Shown here piece by piece: positions 52,510 to 62,135 of a stretch of DNA of 64,000 nucleotides. Source of the stretch: Rhynchopus sp. YZ270_cl-10 (taxonomy: Eukaryota > Euglenozoa > Diplonemea > Diplonemida > Diplonemidae); contig OZ037933.1 of NCBI GenBank assembly GCA_964035575.1, positions 496,001-560,000 on the forward strand, in the 5' to 3' direction. Numbering within the stretch: the first letter of the stretch is position 1; each line of letters begins with the position of its first letter. A model generated the notes under the pieces. The model saw only the letters and a list, made by a program, of their open reading frames with translations. It did no database searches and was not told the origin of the DNA. The position numbers and the translations under genes were made by a program.

Positions 52510-53240
52510 TAATTATGGGAAAAAATGGGGAAAAAATGGATTTCGGGTACGGAAAAACGTTCCTTGAAAAGGTTAGCTGGGGAGGCCCGGAAACCCCGTT
52601 TTGTGGCATTTCCGGGCCAATCCCGGCTTGTGGTGGGGTATATACGGAAAAATGGACAAAATTTTAGTGACTTAAATTTTCGCAAAATATGAACCCATAC
52701 TCGTAAACAAGGGTCATTTTCAGGAAAATTCGGAAAATTCCGAGATTTGGAAGCAATTTTTCTCCTGAAAATCAGTGGGTTTTCAGCCCCAAAACATACC
52801 GCGATTGGAATTTCCGGAATCCGTCCGCGCTGTGGTGGGGTCACTTTGCCGAAATGGCCAATTTTTTGGTTTTGGTCAAAATCCATGTGGGTAAAGAGGG
52901 CCAATGTAAATCCCACAACCAGATTTTCTCTCCCTGATCCTGAACGTCTTGCAACATGAAAATGCGCGAAAACACCGGCATTTGCATTTCCGGAATTCGT
53001 CCGTTCTGTGGTGGGGTCAATTTGCCGAAATGGACAAGTTCTTGGTTTTGGTCAAAACCCGTCAGTGTAAGGTAAAGGGGGCAAGTGTTTGCCTGTAGAA
53101 ACTGGAAGGGAACAGGCAGCGCCGCAGGCGCACGGTAACCAACTTTTTTTTTTTTTTCCTTTTCTTTTTTTCTCCTCTTTCTTTTGACTTTCCGAGCCAA
53201 TTGCGTTCCACGGCGGGGTCACATGTATATGCAAGTCCAC
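52510..53240 (+). repeat. GTGGTGGGGTCAAT repeat family, three units
   Basis: Units at about 52600-52700, 52770-52910 and 52970-53075, then a GCGCCGCAGGCGCACGG motif (53118) and a CGAGCCAATTGCGTTCCACG block. The order matches the 24.5-27.1 kb copies. Confidence 0.65.
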
Positions 53241-53830
53241 TATGTGGTGGTCTTACTCAACAATATTAGAACTTCTGGTTTCTTAATGAAATCCCCGTAC
53301 TGCAAAAAAAAAACGTTCCTACCAAAACCCCCAAAAATCCCGGGATGAGGGATGGACTTTAGCGCGAGCTCTGGGCTTATGTGGGGGAATTTTTTTTTTT
53401 CGGGAATTTTTTTTATTTTTATTTTTTTCCAATGAAGAATTCTTCACTGGAAAAATTTTTTTTTTTCGGGATTTTTTTTTTTTTTTTCGAAGAATTCTTC
53501 ATCGGATTCTTCAGCGCGGAAAGTCTGGTTTCGTGCACGATAGAAAGAGAGGGGGGAGAACCTCCCGAGGGGAAGAGAATGCTCGTAGAACCATGAAACC
53601 ACCCTCCCACCCCCTTAGTGGTTGGCTGTATTGTGATGAAATTGCCCATCATACATAAGACACATCACAATACAGTTGTATTGGTGATGTGTATTATGCA
53701 TTATGCTGGCGCAATTATAATCATAAATCCTACACTCCCTCCCTCTCCCCACTTTATTGAGTGGTGGGGATTTTTTTTGTGTTTTTTTATAGTGTGCAAG
53801 ATATGGCTTTTTTTTTTCTTTTTGTTAATC

Positions 53831-53863
53831 TAGTGAAGACAGCCGAGTATGTGTGCTTCACTA
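53831..53863 (-). ncRNA. H1-type hairpin element, copy 5 (divergent, perfect 8-bp stem)
   Basis: TAGTGAAG ... CTTCACTA pair perfectly, where the common form has a mismatch; the CCGAG loop motif is kept. Orientation as in all others. Confidence 0.45.
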
Positions 53864-54066
53864 TCTTGGTTTATTTGCTTTTTTTACTTTTACTATAATT
53901 TCAAAACAAAAACGTCGCAAGAAGCCAAGAAAGAAGAGGGAAAAAAAAATTGTCGGATGAATATGACTATCGTGCATACACATCCCCCTATTTTTTCTCT
54001 CCATAAGCGTTATCGAGGGGGGTGTTCACGTTCCTGTTGTCGGGAGCTAGTTTTTTTGTTTTTTTT

Positions 54067-54114
54067 GAAAACTTGGTTGTATTAGTGTAGACACCCGAGG
54101 ATGAACTCCACTAT
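54067..54114 (-). ncRNA. H1 hairpin element, copy 6
   Basis: Core identical to copy 1; T-runs on both sides. Confidence 0.5.
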
Positions 54115-54199
54115 TTTGTTTTTTTTTTTTCCCTCGTCACAGCATATAGTTAAAAGAAAGAAAGATTGAAATAAATCGCACTACCATTCCGATACATAA

Positions 54200-54262
54200 G
54201 TTGTTTTCATATACCAACTATTCTACTGAATAGAAGGTATAATAGGGTGCACTAAATGTACC
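54200..54262 (-). ncRNA. H3 element, copy 5
   Basis: Best member: TATACC-AA-CTATTC-TACT-GAATAG-AA-GGTATA, then GGGTGCACTAAATGTACCC, whose arms pair over 7 bp with one G-U. Confidence 0.5.
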
Positions 54263-54810
54263 CAAACTTTTTTTTTTTCCGATTCATAAGGAAAAACTGG
54301 CGTCGGTCAAATGTACCCTCACCACACACACACACCAGGTGAAATAAAATGAATTGACGTGTGGTTTTTAATTGTGGTTTCACCATTAGGTTACAATGGT
54401 GAAACTACAAGTAAAACTACAAGTCAAGTCATTTACTTCACCGTCGTGCAGTGCACACATGTCCAAGAAAGAATATCGTGCAAATCAAAAGACAAAAAAA
54501 AATCATGTCCACTTCTCCCGTCCCCCCCCACCCTAAGACTCATAAAAAATACAAATATAAACGTTTCCCTCCCTCCTCCCTTAACCCGAATTTGCAAGGA
54601 AAAAAAATAAATGGTAGCTGAAGCTGGTCTTTGGACCCCCAAGAACGCAAAACCATTTTCAAAAGTTGTACTACCCTCTCAGGCAAGATTCACAGAGAAA
54701 GTATACTTCCCGCTATAGGCAACAAAAAAAGAAGAAAAAAAAATTTTTTTTTCTAGAGCAAGTGTTTTGCCTCTTGTTATTACCGTCTCTCCACTTTCTT
54801 TTAAAAAAAA

Positions 54811-54858
54811 AAAAACTTGGTTGTATTAGTGTAGACACCTTCGAGGATGTGACCCACC
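54811..54858 (-). ncRNA. H1 hairpin element, copy 7
   Basis: Variant loop CACCTTCGAGGATG and right arm GTGACCCAC; GTG/CAC pairing kept. Confidence 0.45.
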
Positions 54859-55006
54859 TTTTTTCTTACAAGGCTCTCATTTTATTGAGAACCTATGAAA
54901 AAAGGTGGGGGGAAGAACACGAACCTGTTTAGCTGCAAAAGAATAAAGGACGAGACCGATCGTTTTTTGAACCTTTTTTTTTTTTTTTTTGTTGTTTTGT
55001 TTTGTT

Positions 55007-55054
55007 GAAAACTTGGTTGTATTAGTGTAGACACCCGAGGATGTGTTCCACGAT
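55007..55054 (-). ncRNA. H1 hairpin element, copy 8
   Basis: Right arm GTGTTCCACGAT; an extra ACAC/GTGT inner pairing is possible. On the minus strand the tail reads TTTTCAACAAAACAAAACAA, like an A-rich retroposon tail. Confidence 0.5.
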
Positions 55055-55094
<40 letters not shown>

Positions 55095-55360
55095 TTTTTT
55101 TTGAGTATCTAGACTTACTGTCTCCAGGTCTCTCTTCTGGCCAACGCTCATTTGTGAAACAGAAAAAAAAAGGGGGGGGGGGCGGGGGTAATAAGATGTA
55201 TCTCTGTAGTGGGCTGAGGCTGGAAGCAGATATTACCCCACCGCCTTCAGAAGGTGTATTACCGTGTTTTGAAAAAAAAAATATGAACCAGAAAATTTGG
55301 TCAATAAAAAAAAAAAAGTGAAGTTGATAGTGCAAAAACGCCTCTGGGACGCAGGCACCT

Positions 55361-55396
55361 GACACTCCGCGGGGTTATCGAACCCCCCGGAGTGTT
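55361..55396. other. GC-rich hairpin ACACTCCG / CGGAGTGT
   Basis: ACACTCCG-C-GGGGT-TATCGA-ACCCC-CC-CGGAGTGT makes a 13-bp stem. It is followed by GGGAGTGGTGTTGCACCTTGG. Single copy; it could be a structured RNA or a terminator-like site. Confidence 0.35.
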
Positions 55397-55526
55397 TGGG
55401 AGTGGTGTTGCACCTTGGGAGTGGTTTACAGGGAAGCTGTACCCCGCCCTGACCGGGGGGGAAAAAAAGAAATCCCAAAAGGTCCATGATTATTCTGGTC
55501 CATATTTTTTTTTTCAAAATACCATA

Positions 55527-56602
55527 CATTGAAATCCCGGGGAGTCACGGGGAGTTTGGCAAAAAATCAAAAAAAACGAACTCCCCGTGAGTGTTTTTTT
55601 GGTTTCGAGAGTTTTCGAGAGTGTTTTTTTTTTTTTTACGGAGAGTTTTCGCGATTAATCGCGACAAAATTCGCGATTAATCCCCGGGAGTAAAATCGCG
55701 ATTTTTTGTAGCATTTTACCCCAAACACAACCGTGCACACCTGGTGCTATCCGCATCTGACCTGTGCCTACCTGGGCACACGTTCAGTCTACGTACTCAC
55801 ATTACACCTACCGATTGATTCGCAAAATGCACCCACCACGACAGAGGGGTGATAAGCCTCGCGGCTTTAGGCGGCACAGTGGTGGCGGACATGAGCAAAC
55901 GAGCCCACAGGTCGATCACAAATGCGACGGGTTAATTCCGCGCTTGGAAATTATCCACACCTGTTTAAGATATAATTACGCTTAAATTACTCTGGGCGAA
56001 AAATGGTACACCATACCAGCACTGAAGCATACCACCACATGTAAGCAGGGCTATTTTAAATATGGGGATAAGGAACAAGAAAAGGGTGAAAACGGGTCGA
56101 GGCTTCCCGCCGCAGGCGGAAATTCTTAGATGCCGTGCACTTTTCCAGGTGGTTTGAAGAGTGATCTGACCATATTGTCCCAGTATAGCAGTACACCCAA
56201 TAAATCCATTGGAGAAGGAACATTGCACTTTTGACCACCACAGAATACATGTTGCCAGCCACACCACTAAAGTACAAAAACCCCCTCGGAACGTAGTGAG
56301 AGCTTGTGAAAAAATCTCTCCCCGTTCATAGATGGCCCAGTTTTCGAGATTTTTTCATAAATTCGCGATTAATCGCAAATTTTTATTTTATAAATTGGAG
56401 AGTTTTCGAGAGTATTTTTTTTTAAATCGGGGAGTATTGGAGAGTTTTGGAGAGTTTTGGAGAGTTTTTTTTTAAATTGGAGAGTTTTCGAGAGTTTTTC
56501 ACAAATTCGCGATTAATCGCGAATTTTTTTTCTTTTTTTTTAATCGCTAAAACTCTCGAAAACACCAGTGGAGAGTCTCCGCGACTCCCGGGGATTTCAA
56601 TG
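55527..56602. mobile_element. TA-flanked element with CATTGAAATCCC terminus and TCGCGATTAATCGCGA arrays
   Basis: Inverted ends CATTGAAATCCC(C)GGGGAGTC are flanked by TA (55525-55526, 56603-56604). Subterminal repeats are TTCGCGATTAATCGCGA palindromes and GGAGAGTTTTCGAGAG words near both ends. The middle (55730-56280) is non-repetitive and includes a block related to the palindrome arms near 34800-34910. No transposase. Confidence 0.75.
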
Positions 56603-56766
56603 TATGAAATACGGTACATTTTTTTCGGCGGGGGGGAATTGGGGGAGGGTTATGGTTGCCCTTCCCTTTTTTTTTTTGTGTTGCCTAGACTCGGACGATG
56701 TGTAAGGGGGGAAAAAACAGACCTACAAAGTTTGAAGAAAACGAAGGCAAGATTTTGCGTGTGTGT

Positions 56767-56798
<32 letters not shown>

Positions 56799-56799
<1 letters not shown>

Positions 56800-56846
56800 A
56801 AAACTTGGTTGTATTAGTGTAGACACCCGAGGATGAACTCCACTAT
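56799..56846 (-). ncRNA. H1 hairpin element, copy 9
   Basis: Core as copy 1; about 29 T on the left (a poly-A on the minus strand) and a T-run on the right. Confidence 0.5.
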
Positions 56847-56929
56847 ATTTTTTTTTTTTTTGTTTTATTTTGAAGAATTGTTGGAATAGTGTAGTTGCCA
56901 CCGTCCCCTAAAGTTTTTTTTTTTTTTTT

Positions 56930-56978
56930 GAAAAGGTTGCATAAATTAGCGTAGCCCCGAGGGTGTGTTACGCCGTAC
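56930..56978 (-). ncRNA. H1 hairpin element, copy 10 (compensatory stem)
   Basis: GAAAAGGTTGCATAAATTAG then GCGTA...TACGC in place of GTG..CAC, with a CCC-CGA-GGG inner hairpin. Both sides of the stem changed together relative to copy 1. Confidence 0.5.
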
Positions 56979-57617
56979 AGTTTGCAGAACCGCCGACCCG
57001 ACATCTTTGTATTAAAAAATAATAAAATTATGTAAGATGAATTGCGAAGAAGAGCCATCTTGAATAAAGAAGAAGAAAAAACAACACGTTTACTACCTTA
57101 GTAGGTAGTTCGTTGGAGTTGCACTTTTAAAAAAAAAATATTCTTTTATTGGGGGTACCTCAAAATAGTCAAAAAGTAAAACCTACCAGAGGTTAACTTG
57201 CCCTTTTACCAGAAGGAGTCCACCGTGTGCATTGTAAATCCCCCCCTTCCCCTTTTTTAGCAGTTATTTTCAGTTTTTTTAAAAAAGTGAACTTTTTTCC
57301 CATAACCCCATCAATCTAAAAAAAAAAGAAGAAAATGTAACCAACCCAGAGAATCTTGAAGATAGACTGGATTATATCACTTTTCTTCAAAACAGAGATA
57401 AAATTCTTTTTGCAAAAAAAAAATAAAAAATAAAAATAAGTTCTCCGGAAGAACGGTTGCTGTTTTAGTTGTCGACGTCCTCAACCTGTGGGTGTATGTA
57501 TGTGTTTAGCATCAGCTGGTATCCTACAATTTGTAAGCATTCAAATTTTGTTTGTGAATAATAAAATAAATACTGACTACCTGGACATGAAGAGGAAACC
57601 TCTTTGCTGCTAAAAAA

Positions 57618-57675
57618 ATTGTTTCATATACATTATTTTTCTAATGAAAAGAAGGTACAGAGGGTGCTAAAGAAG
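57618..57675 (-). ncRNA. H3 element, copy 6 (divergent)
   Basis: TTTCATATACAT, stem TTTTTC/GAAAAG(A), AAGGTACAGAGGGTGC. The second hairpin's right arm is lost. Confidence 0.4.
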
Positions 57676-57811
57676 TAAAAAAGGTTGAAAAGTCGAAAAA
57701 ATCGGCCGGACTACCCATCTCTGACGGTTATGAGGAGCTCATATCGATCAGGGTAGATTTTTTGGCTGGATTGGGAAAAAAGGGGGAAGAAACCCCCCCC
57801 CCCCCCCCCCC

Positions 57812-59462
57812 TAGGGGCGTCAGCCCTTAAGGAAATCCTTAAGAAACCTTGTCACAAAACCATTTTTTTGAGTTTTAGGTTAAGAAATCCACTAAAATAG
57901 TCGTATTTGGCCCCAAAACCTCCTCCCGATCACAAAAATATGTCATTAAAACCACAGACGACCTTAACAGAGGCTTTGTTACCAAAAAAAATCGGTGTTT
58001 TTATGAAAAAACACCCCAAAACCACGTCACGCTCGCGTCACGCTATTCACCGATTTTCGAACCCTTTTTGAAATATGGCTCCAAGTTCCACCAAGTCCCT
58101 CTAAACACCCCAAAACCGCCTGGGTACCCCTCGGGATAGGTTCTGGGGTGAAAATATGTGGCTTTGGGGGCTTTTCTGGCCCCCAGAGGCGTCTCAGAGC
58201 TATTTGACACACCCAACAGCTCCATTTTTTATCAAAAAACGCTTGCTTTTTTACCTTGTCACGAGCATTAACACCCCCAATGAGACCCCCAGAACGTCTC
58301 TAAAGTCCAAAAATCACCCCGGAATTGATTCCCGGACCTCATAATAGGTGGAGTACCATGTTTTTGGGGTCAAAAATGCGTTGTGGTCCATTGCTGTTCC
58401 CCCTGACAATGAGCGACAGAGTAGCGACAGAATAGAATATGACCACCTCCAGGAAACCAAAATTTTCAAGAATAACAAAAAAAAAAAATGCGTACTACGG
58501 TGTATCTACACCCTACACCGCCTGGGTACCCCTCAGGATAGGTTCTGGGGTGAAAATATGTGGCTTTGGGGCCTTTTCTGACCCCCAAAGACGTCTCAGA
58601 GATATTTTTCACACCCAAAAACTGCAGGTTTATCCTACATGGGTAAAAGGGGGAGCTAAACTGCAGTTTTTGGGTGTGAAAAATATCTCTGAGACGTCTT
58701 TGGGGGTCAGAAAAGGCCCCAAAGCCACATATTTTCACCCCAGAACCTATCCTGAGGGGTACCCAGGCGGTGTAGGGTGTTAAGACACCTTGGTACGCAT
58801 TTTTTTGTGTTATTCGTCAAAATTTTTGGTTTCCTGGAGGTGGTCATATTTCTACTCTGTCGCTACTCTGTCGCTCATTGTCAGGGGGAACAGCAATGGA
58901 CCACAACGCATTTTTGACCCCAAAAACATGGTACTCCACCTATTATGAGGTCCGGGAATCAATTCCGGGGTGATTTTTGGACTTTAGAGATGCTGTGGGG
59001 GTCTCATTGGGGGTGTTAATGCTCGTGACAAGGTAAAAAAGCAAGCATTTTTTGATAAAAAATGAAGCTTTTGGGTGTGTCAAATATCTCTGAGACGCCT
59101 CTGGGGGCCAGAAAAGCCCCCAAAGCCACATATTTTCACCCCAGAACCTATCCTGAGGGGTACCCAGGCGGTTTTGGGGTGTTTAGAGGGACTTGGTGGA
59201 ACTTGGAGCCATATTTCAAAAAGGGTTCGAAAATCGGTGAATAGCGTGACGCGAGCGTGACGTGGTTTTGGGGTGTTTTTTCATAAAAACCCGATTTTTT
59301 TTTGGTAACAAAGCCTCTGTTAAGGTCGTCTGTGGTTTTATTGACATATTTTTGTGATCGGGAGGTGGTTTTGGGGCCAATTACGACTATTTTAGTGGAT
59401 TTCTTAACCTAAAACTCAAAAAAATGGTTTTGTGACAGAAAAACCCCCTAGGCTGACGCCCC
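57812..59462. mobile_element. TA-flanked foldback element T5
   Basis: Inverted ends GGGGCGTCAGCC, with TA at each side (the left TA follows a run of C; the right is 59463-59464). Almost the entire element is an inverted repeat with a centre near 58645, arms about 800 bp, and small differences between arms. Sequence is shared with F1 and with the left third of T4. Non-coding. Confidence 0.8.
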
Positions 59463-59667
59463 TAAACCCCCCCCCCCCCTAGGCATACTTGTCCCCCCAA
59501 TATGGGGAGGCCCTATTCCCCCATATTTTGGTACCCTACACTTTTGTGGCAAATATGGGGGAAATATGGGGGGAATACAGCAGGAATACTGCACAAATAT
59601 GGGGGAATATGGGGGATTATGGGGAAATATGGGGGAAATATGGGGGTGTTTTCCTACTGTTTTCCTT

Positions 59668-60480
59668 GTGTACTATAGTGTACTATAGTGTACTATAGTG
59701 TACTATAGTGTACTAGTGTACTATAGTGTACTAGTGTACTAGTGTACTAGTGTACTAGTGTACTAGTGTACTAGTGTACTAGTGTACTAGTGTACTAGTG
59801 TACTAGTGTACTAGTGTACTAGTGTACTAGTGTACTAGTGTACTAGTGTACTAGTGTACTAGTGTACTAGTGTACTAGTGTACTAGTGTACTAGTGTACT
59901 AGTGTACTAGTGTACTAGTGTACTAGTGTACTAGTGTACTAGTGTACTAGTGTACTAGTGTACTAGTGTACTAGTGTACTAGTGTACTAGTGTACTAGTG
60001 TACTAGTGTACTAGTGTACTAGTGTACTAGTGTACTAGTGTACTAGTGTACTAGTGTACTAGTGTACTAGTGTACTAGTGTACTAGTGTACTAGTGTACT
60101 AGTGTACTAGTGTACTAGTGTACTAGTGTACTAGTGTACTAGTGTACTAGTGTACTAGTGTACTAGTGTACTAGTGTACTAGTGTACTAGTGTACTAGTG
60201 TACTAGTGTACTAGTGTACTAGTGTACTAGTGTACTAGTGTACTAGTGTACTAGTGTACTAGTGTACTAGTGTACTAGTGTACTAGTGTACTAGTGTACT
60301 AGTGTACTAGTGTACTAGTGTACTAGTGTACTAGTGTACTAGTGTACTAGTGTACTAGTGTACTAGTGTACTAGTGTACTAGTGTACTAGTGTACTAGTG
60401 TACTAGTGTACTAGTGTACTAGTGTACTAGTGTACTAGTGTACTAGTGTACTAGTGTACTAGTGTACTAGTGTACTAGTA
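59668..60480. repeat. CTAGTGTA 8-bp satellite (about 100 units)
   Basis: Starts with a few 10-bp units (TACTATAGTG), then pure 8-bp units to 60480. Stops in the unit prevent long ORFs. Confidence 0.95.
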
Positions 60481-60486
60481 AGTGGG

Positions 60487-60675
60487 CTATAGGTCAAACG
60501 CAGGGGCAATGCTAACCCGTCTGCGTCGAGGGCCCATCGATGGCACCGGAAGGCCCGATGTCGTGAAGCTTTGTGTTGAAACCATCTGGGCGGTTAGGCC
60601 TGTTGATGCCTGACACCGGTGGCAAAACAGGGGAGTCTGAGAGGAACTCATAATGTTACCCTTCTTTCTGCCCAT
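60487..60675 (-). other. Coding-like fragment captured in T3
   Basis: 62 codons from an ATG (MGRKKGNIMSSSQTPLFCHRC, then GPRRRRVSIAPAFDL) in the only non-repetitive part of T3. A CxxC pair and basic patch are visible; no family recognised. Probably a host gene scrap, possibly chance. Confidence 0.3.
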
Positions 60676-60945
60676 ACCAAAACGTCAGCAGGTTTGCCCT
60701 TCTTATAGGGACTTACAACCATGTAATGCTCATGCGTCAGAGAAACGTCGAAAATGTTGTGTTGGAGGGTGGGTAGGTAAGTAACGTACAGAAGCAGTAC
60801 ACCAGTACATCTATTCCCCCATAAAAAATATGGGGGAAATATGGGGAAAATATGGGGGAATATGGGGGGGGGGAAATCCCCCATATTTCCCCCATATTTT
60901 CCCCATATTTTACCCCTCCCCATAATGGGGGGACAAGTATGCCTA

Positions 60946-62121
60946 GGTGGGGGCAAAACCTTCAGGACGGGTGAGGCATTTTGACTTTTTTGGACTTCCG
61001 CGCAAAGTACCCACAAACCACCCCTCATACACCCCCAGAAATGGGTCAGAAACACCCTGTGACCCGAAAATCCATGCTAAGGGCGACTCAGAATATGAAA
61101 AAATGCAAAAAAATAGTGAAAAAGTGGCCTTTTGACGGTTTTGGCCATGTTGGGTAAAATGGCCATTTTTGGACAAAAAAATCAAAAAAACAGCAAAATT
61201 TCGACGTCATGACAGCTGCTTGGGCACAAACCTACCCCAGGGAGGTCCTGTGAGTCCATTCCGACCTGTTTTGGACACTTTAGGTACTTTTTTTGGCCGT
61301 TTTTTGGTGTTTTTAGGTCAAAAAACATCCCCGGACTATCCCCGGACCGGACTTGCGCCCTGCTTTCAGACCCACTCTGGGCCAAAAAATGGGTGAAAAC
61401 CCCCGAAAAAGCACTCCGGGAACCCAGATAGTTCCAAATATCCACCAGAAACCCACCCAAACACCTCAAAAACATGCCAGAAAAATATTTTTAAAAACAC
61501 ACTTTTTCAAATAAGTCATTATGGAACCTGCCCAGATGAACTTTTTGAAAAAAGTGTGTTTTTGAAAATATTTTTCTGGCATGTTTTTGAGGTGTTTGGG
61601 TGGGTTTCTGGTGGATATTTGGAACTATCTGGGTTCCCGGAGTGCTTTTTCGGGGGTTTTCACCCATTTTTTGGCCCAGAGTGGGTCTGAAAGCAGGGCG
61701 CAAGTCCGGTCCGGGGATAGTCCGGGGATAGTCCGGGGATGTTTTTTGACCTAAAAACACCAAAAAACGGCCAAAAAAAGTACCTAAAGTGTCCAAAACA
61801 GGTCGGAATGGACTCACAGGACCTCCCTGGGGTAGGTTTGTGCCCAAGCAGCTGCCATGACGTCGAAATTTTGCTGTTTTTTTGATTTTTTTGTCCAAAA
61901 ATGGCCATTTTACCCAACATGGCCAAAACCGTCAAAAGGCCACTTTTTCACTATTTTTTTTGCATTTTTTCATATTCTGAGTCGCCCTTAGCATGGATTT
62001 TCGGGTCACAGGGTGTTTCTGACCCATTTCTGGGGGTGTATGAGGGGTGGTTTGTGGGTACTTTGCGCGGAAGTCCAAAAAAGTCAAAATGCCTCAAAAA
62101 AATAGGGGTTTTGCCCCCACC
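60946..62121. mobile_element. TA-flanked foldback element F3
   Basis: Inverted ends GGTGGGGGCAAAACC, flanked by TA (60944-60945 shared with T3; 62122-62123). Arms of about 560 bp mirror each other around 61527. Small differences, such as an extra tandem unit GGGGATAGTCC near 61715, separate the arms. Non-coding. Confidence 0.8.
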
Positions 62122-62135
62122 TACCCCCCCCCCTA

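Larger units (their letters stand above)
59482..60943. mobile_element. TA-flanked element T3 (GGCATA terminus, ATATGGGG arrays)
   Basis: Inverted ends GGCATACTTGTCCCCCCA, flanked by TA (59480-59481, 60944-60945). Subterminal words are AATATGGGGGA (about 59500-59650) and their inverse (60810-60920). It carries a large 8-bp satellite and about 330 bp of non-repetitive sequence. The terminal hexamer is shared with T1 and T2 but the subterminal word is not. Confidence 0.8.

Noticed and set aside
25418-56846. H1 as a known spliced-leader exon or a tRNA-derived SINE
   Set aside because: The sequence is not a spliced leader I know, conservation runs past any donor site, and I could not fold a tRNA or find clear A and B boxes.
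59660-60480. Telomere or centromere array
   Set aside because: The 8-bp CTAGTGTA array lies inside a transposon with defined TA-flanked ends, so it is element cargo rather than a chromosome structure.
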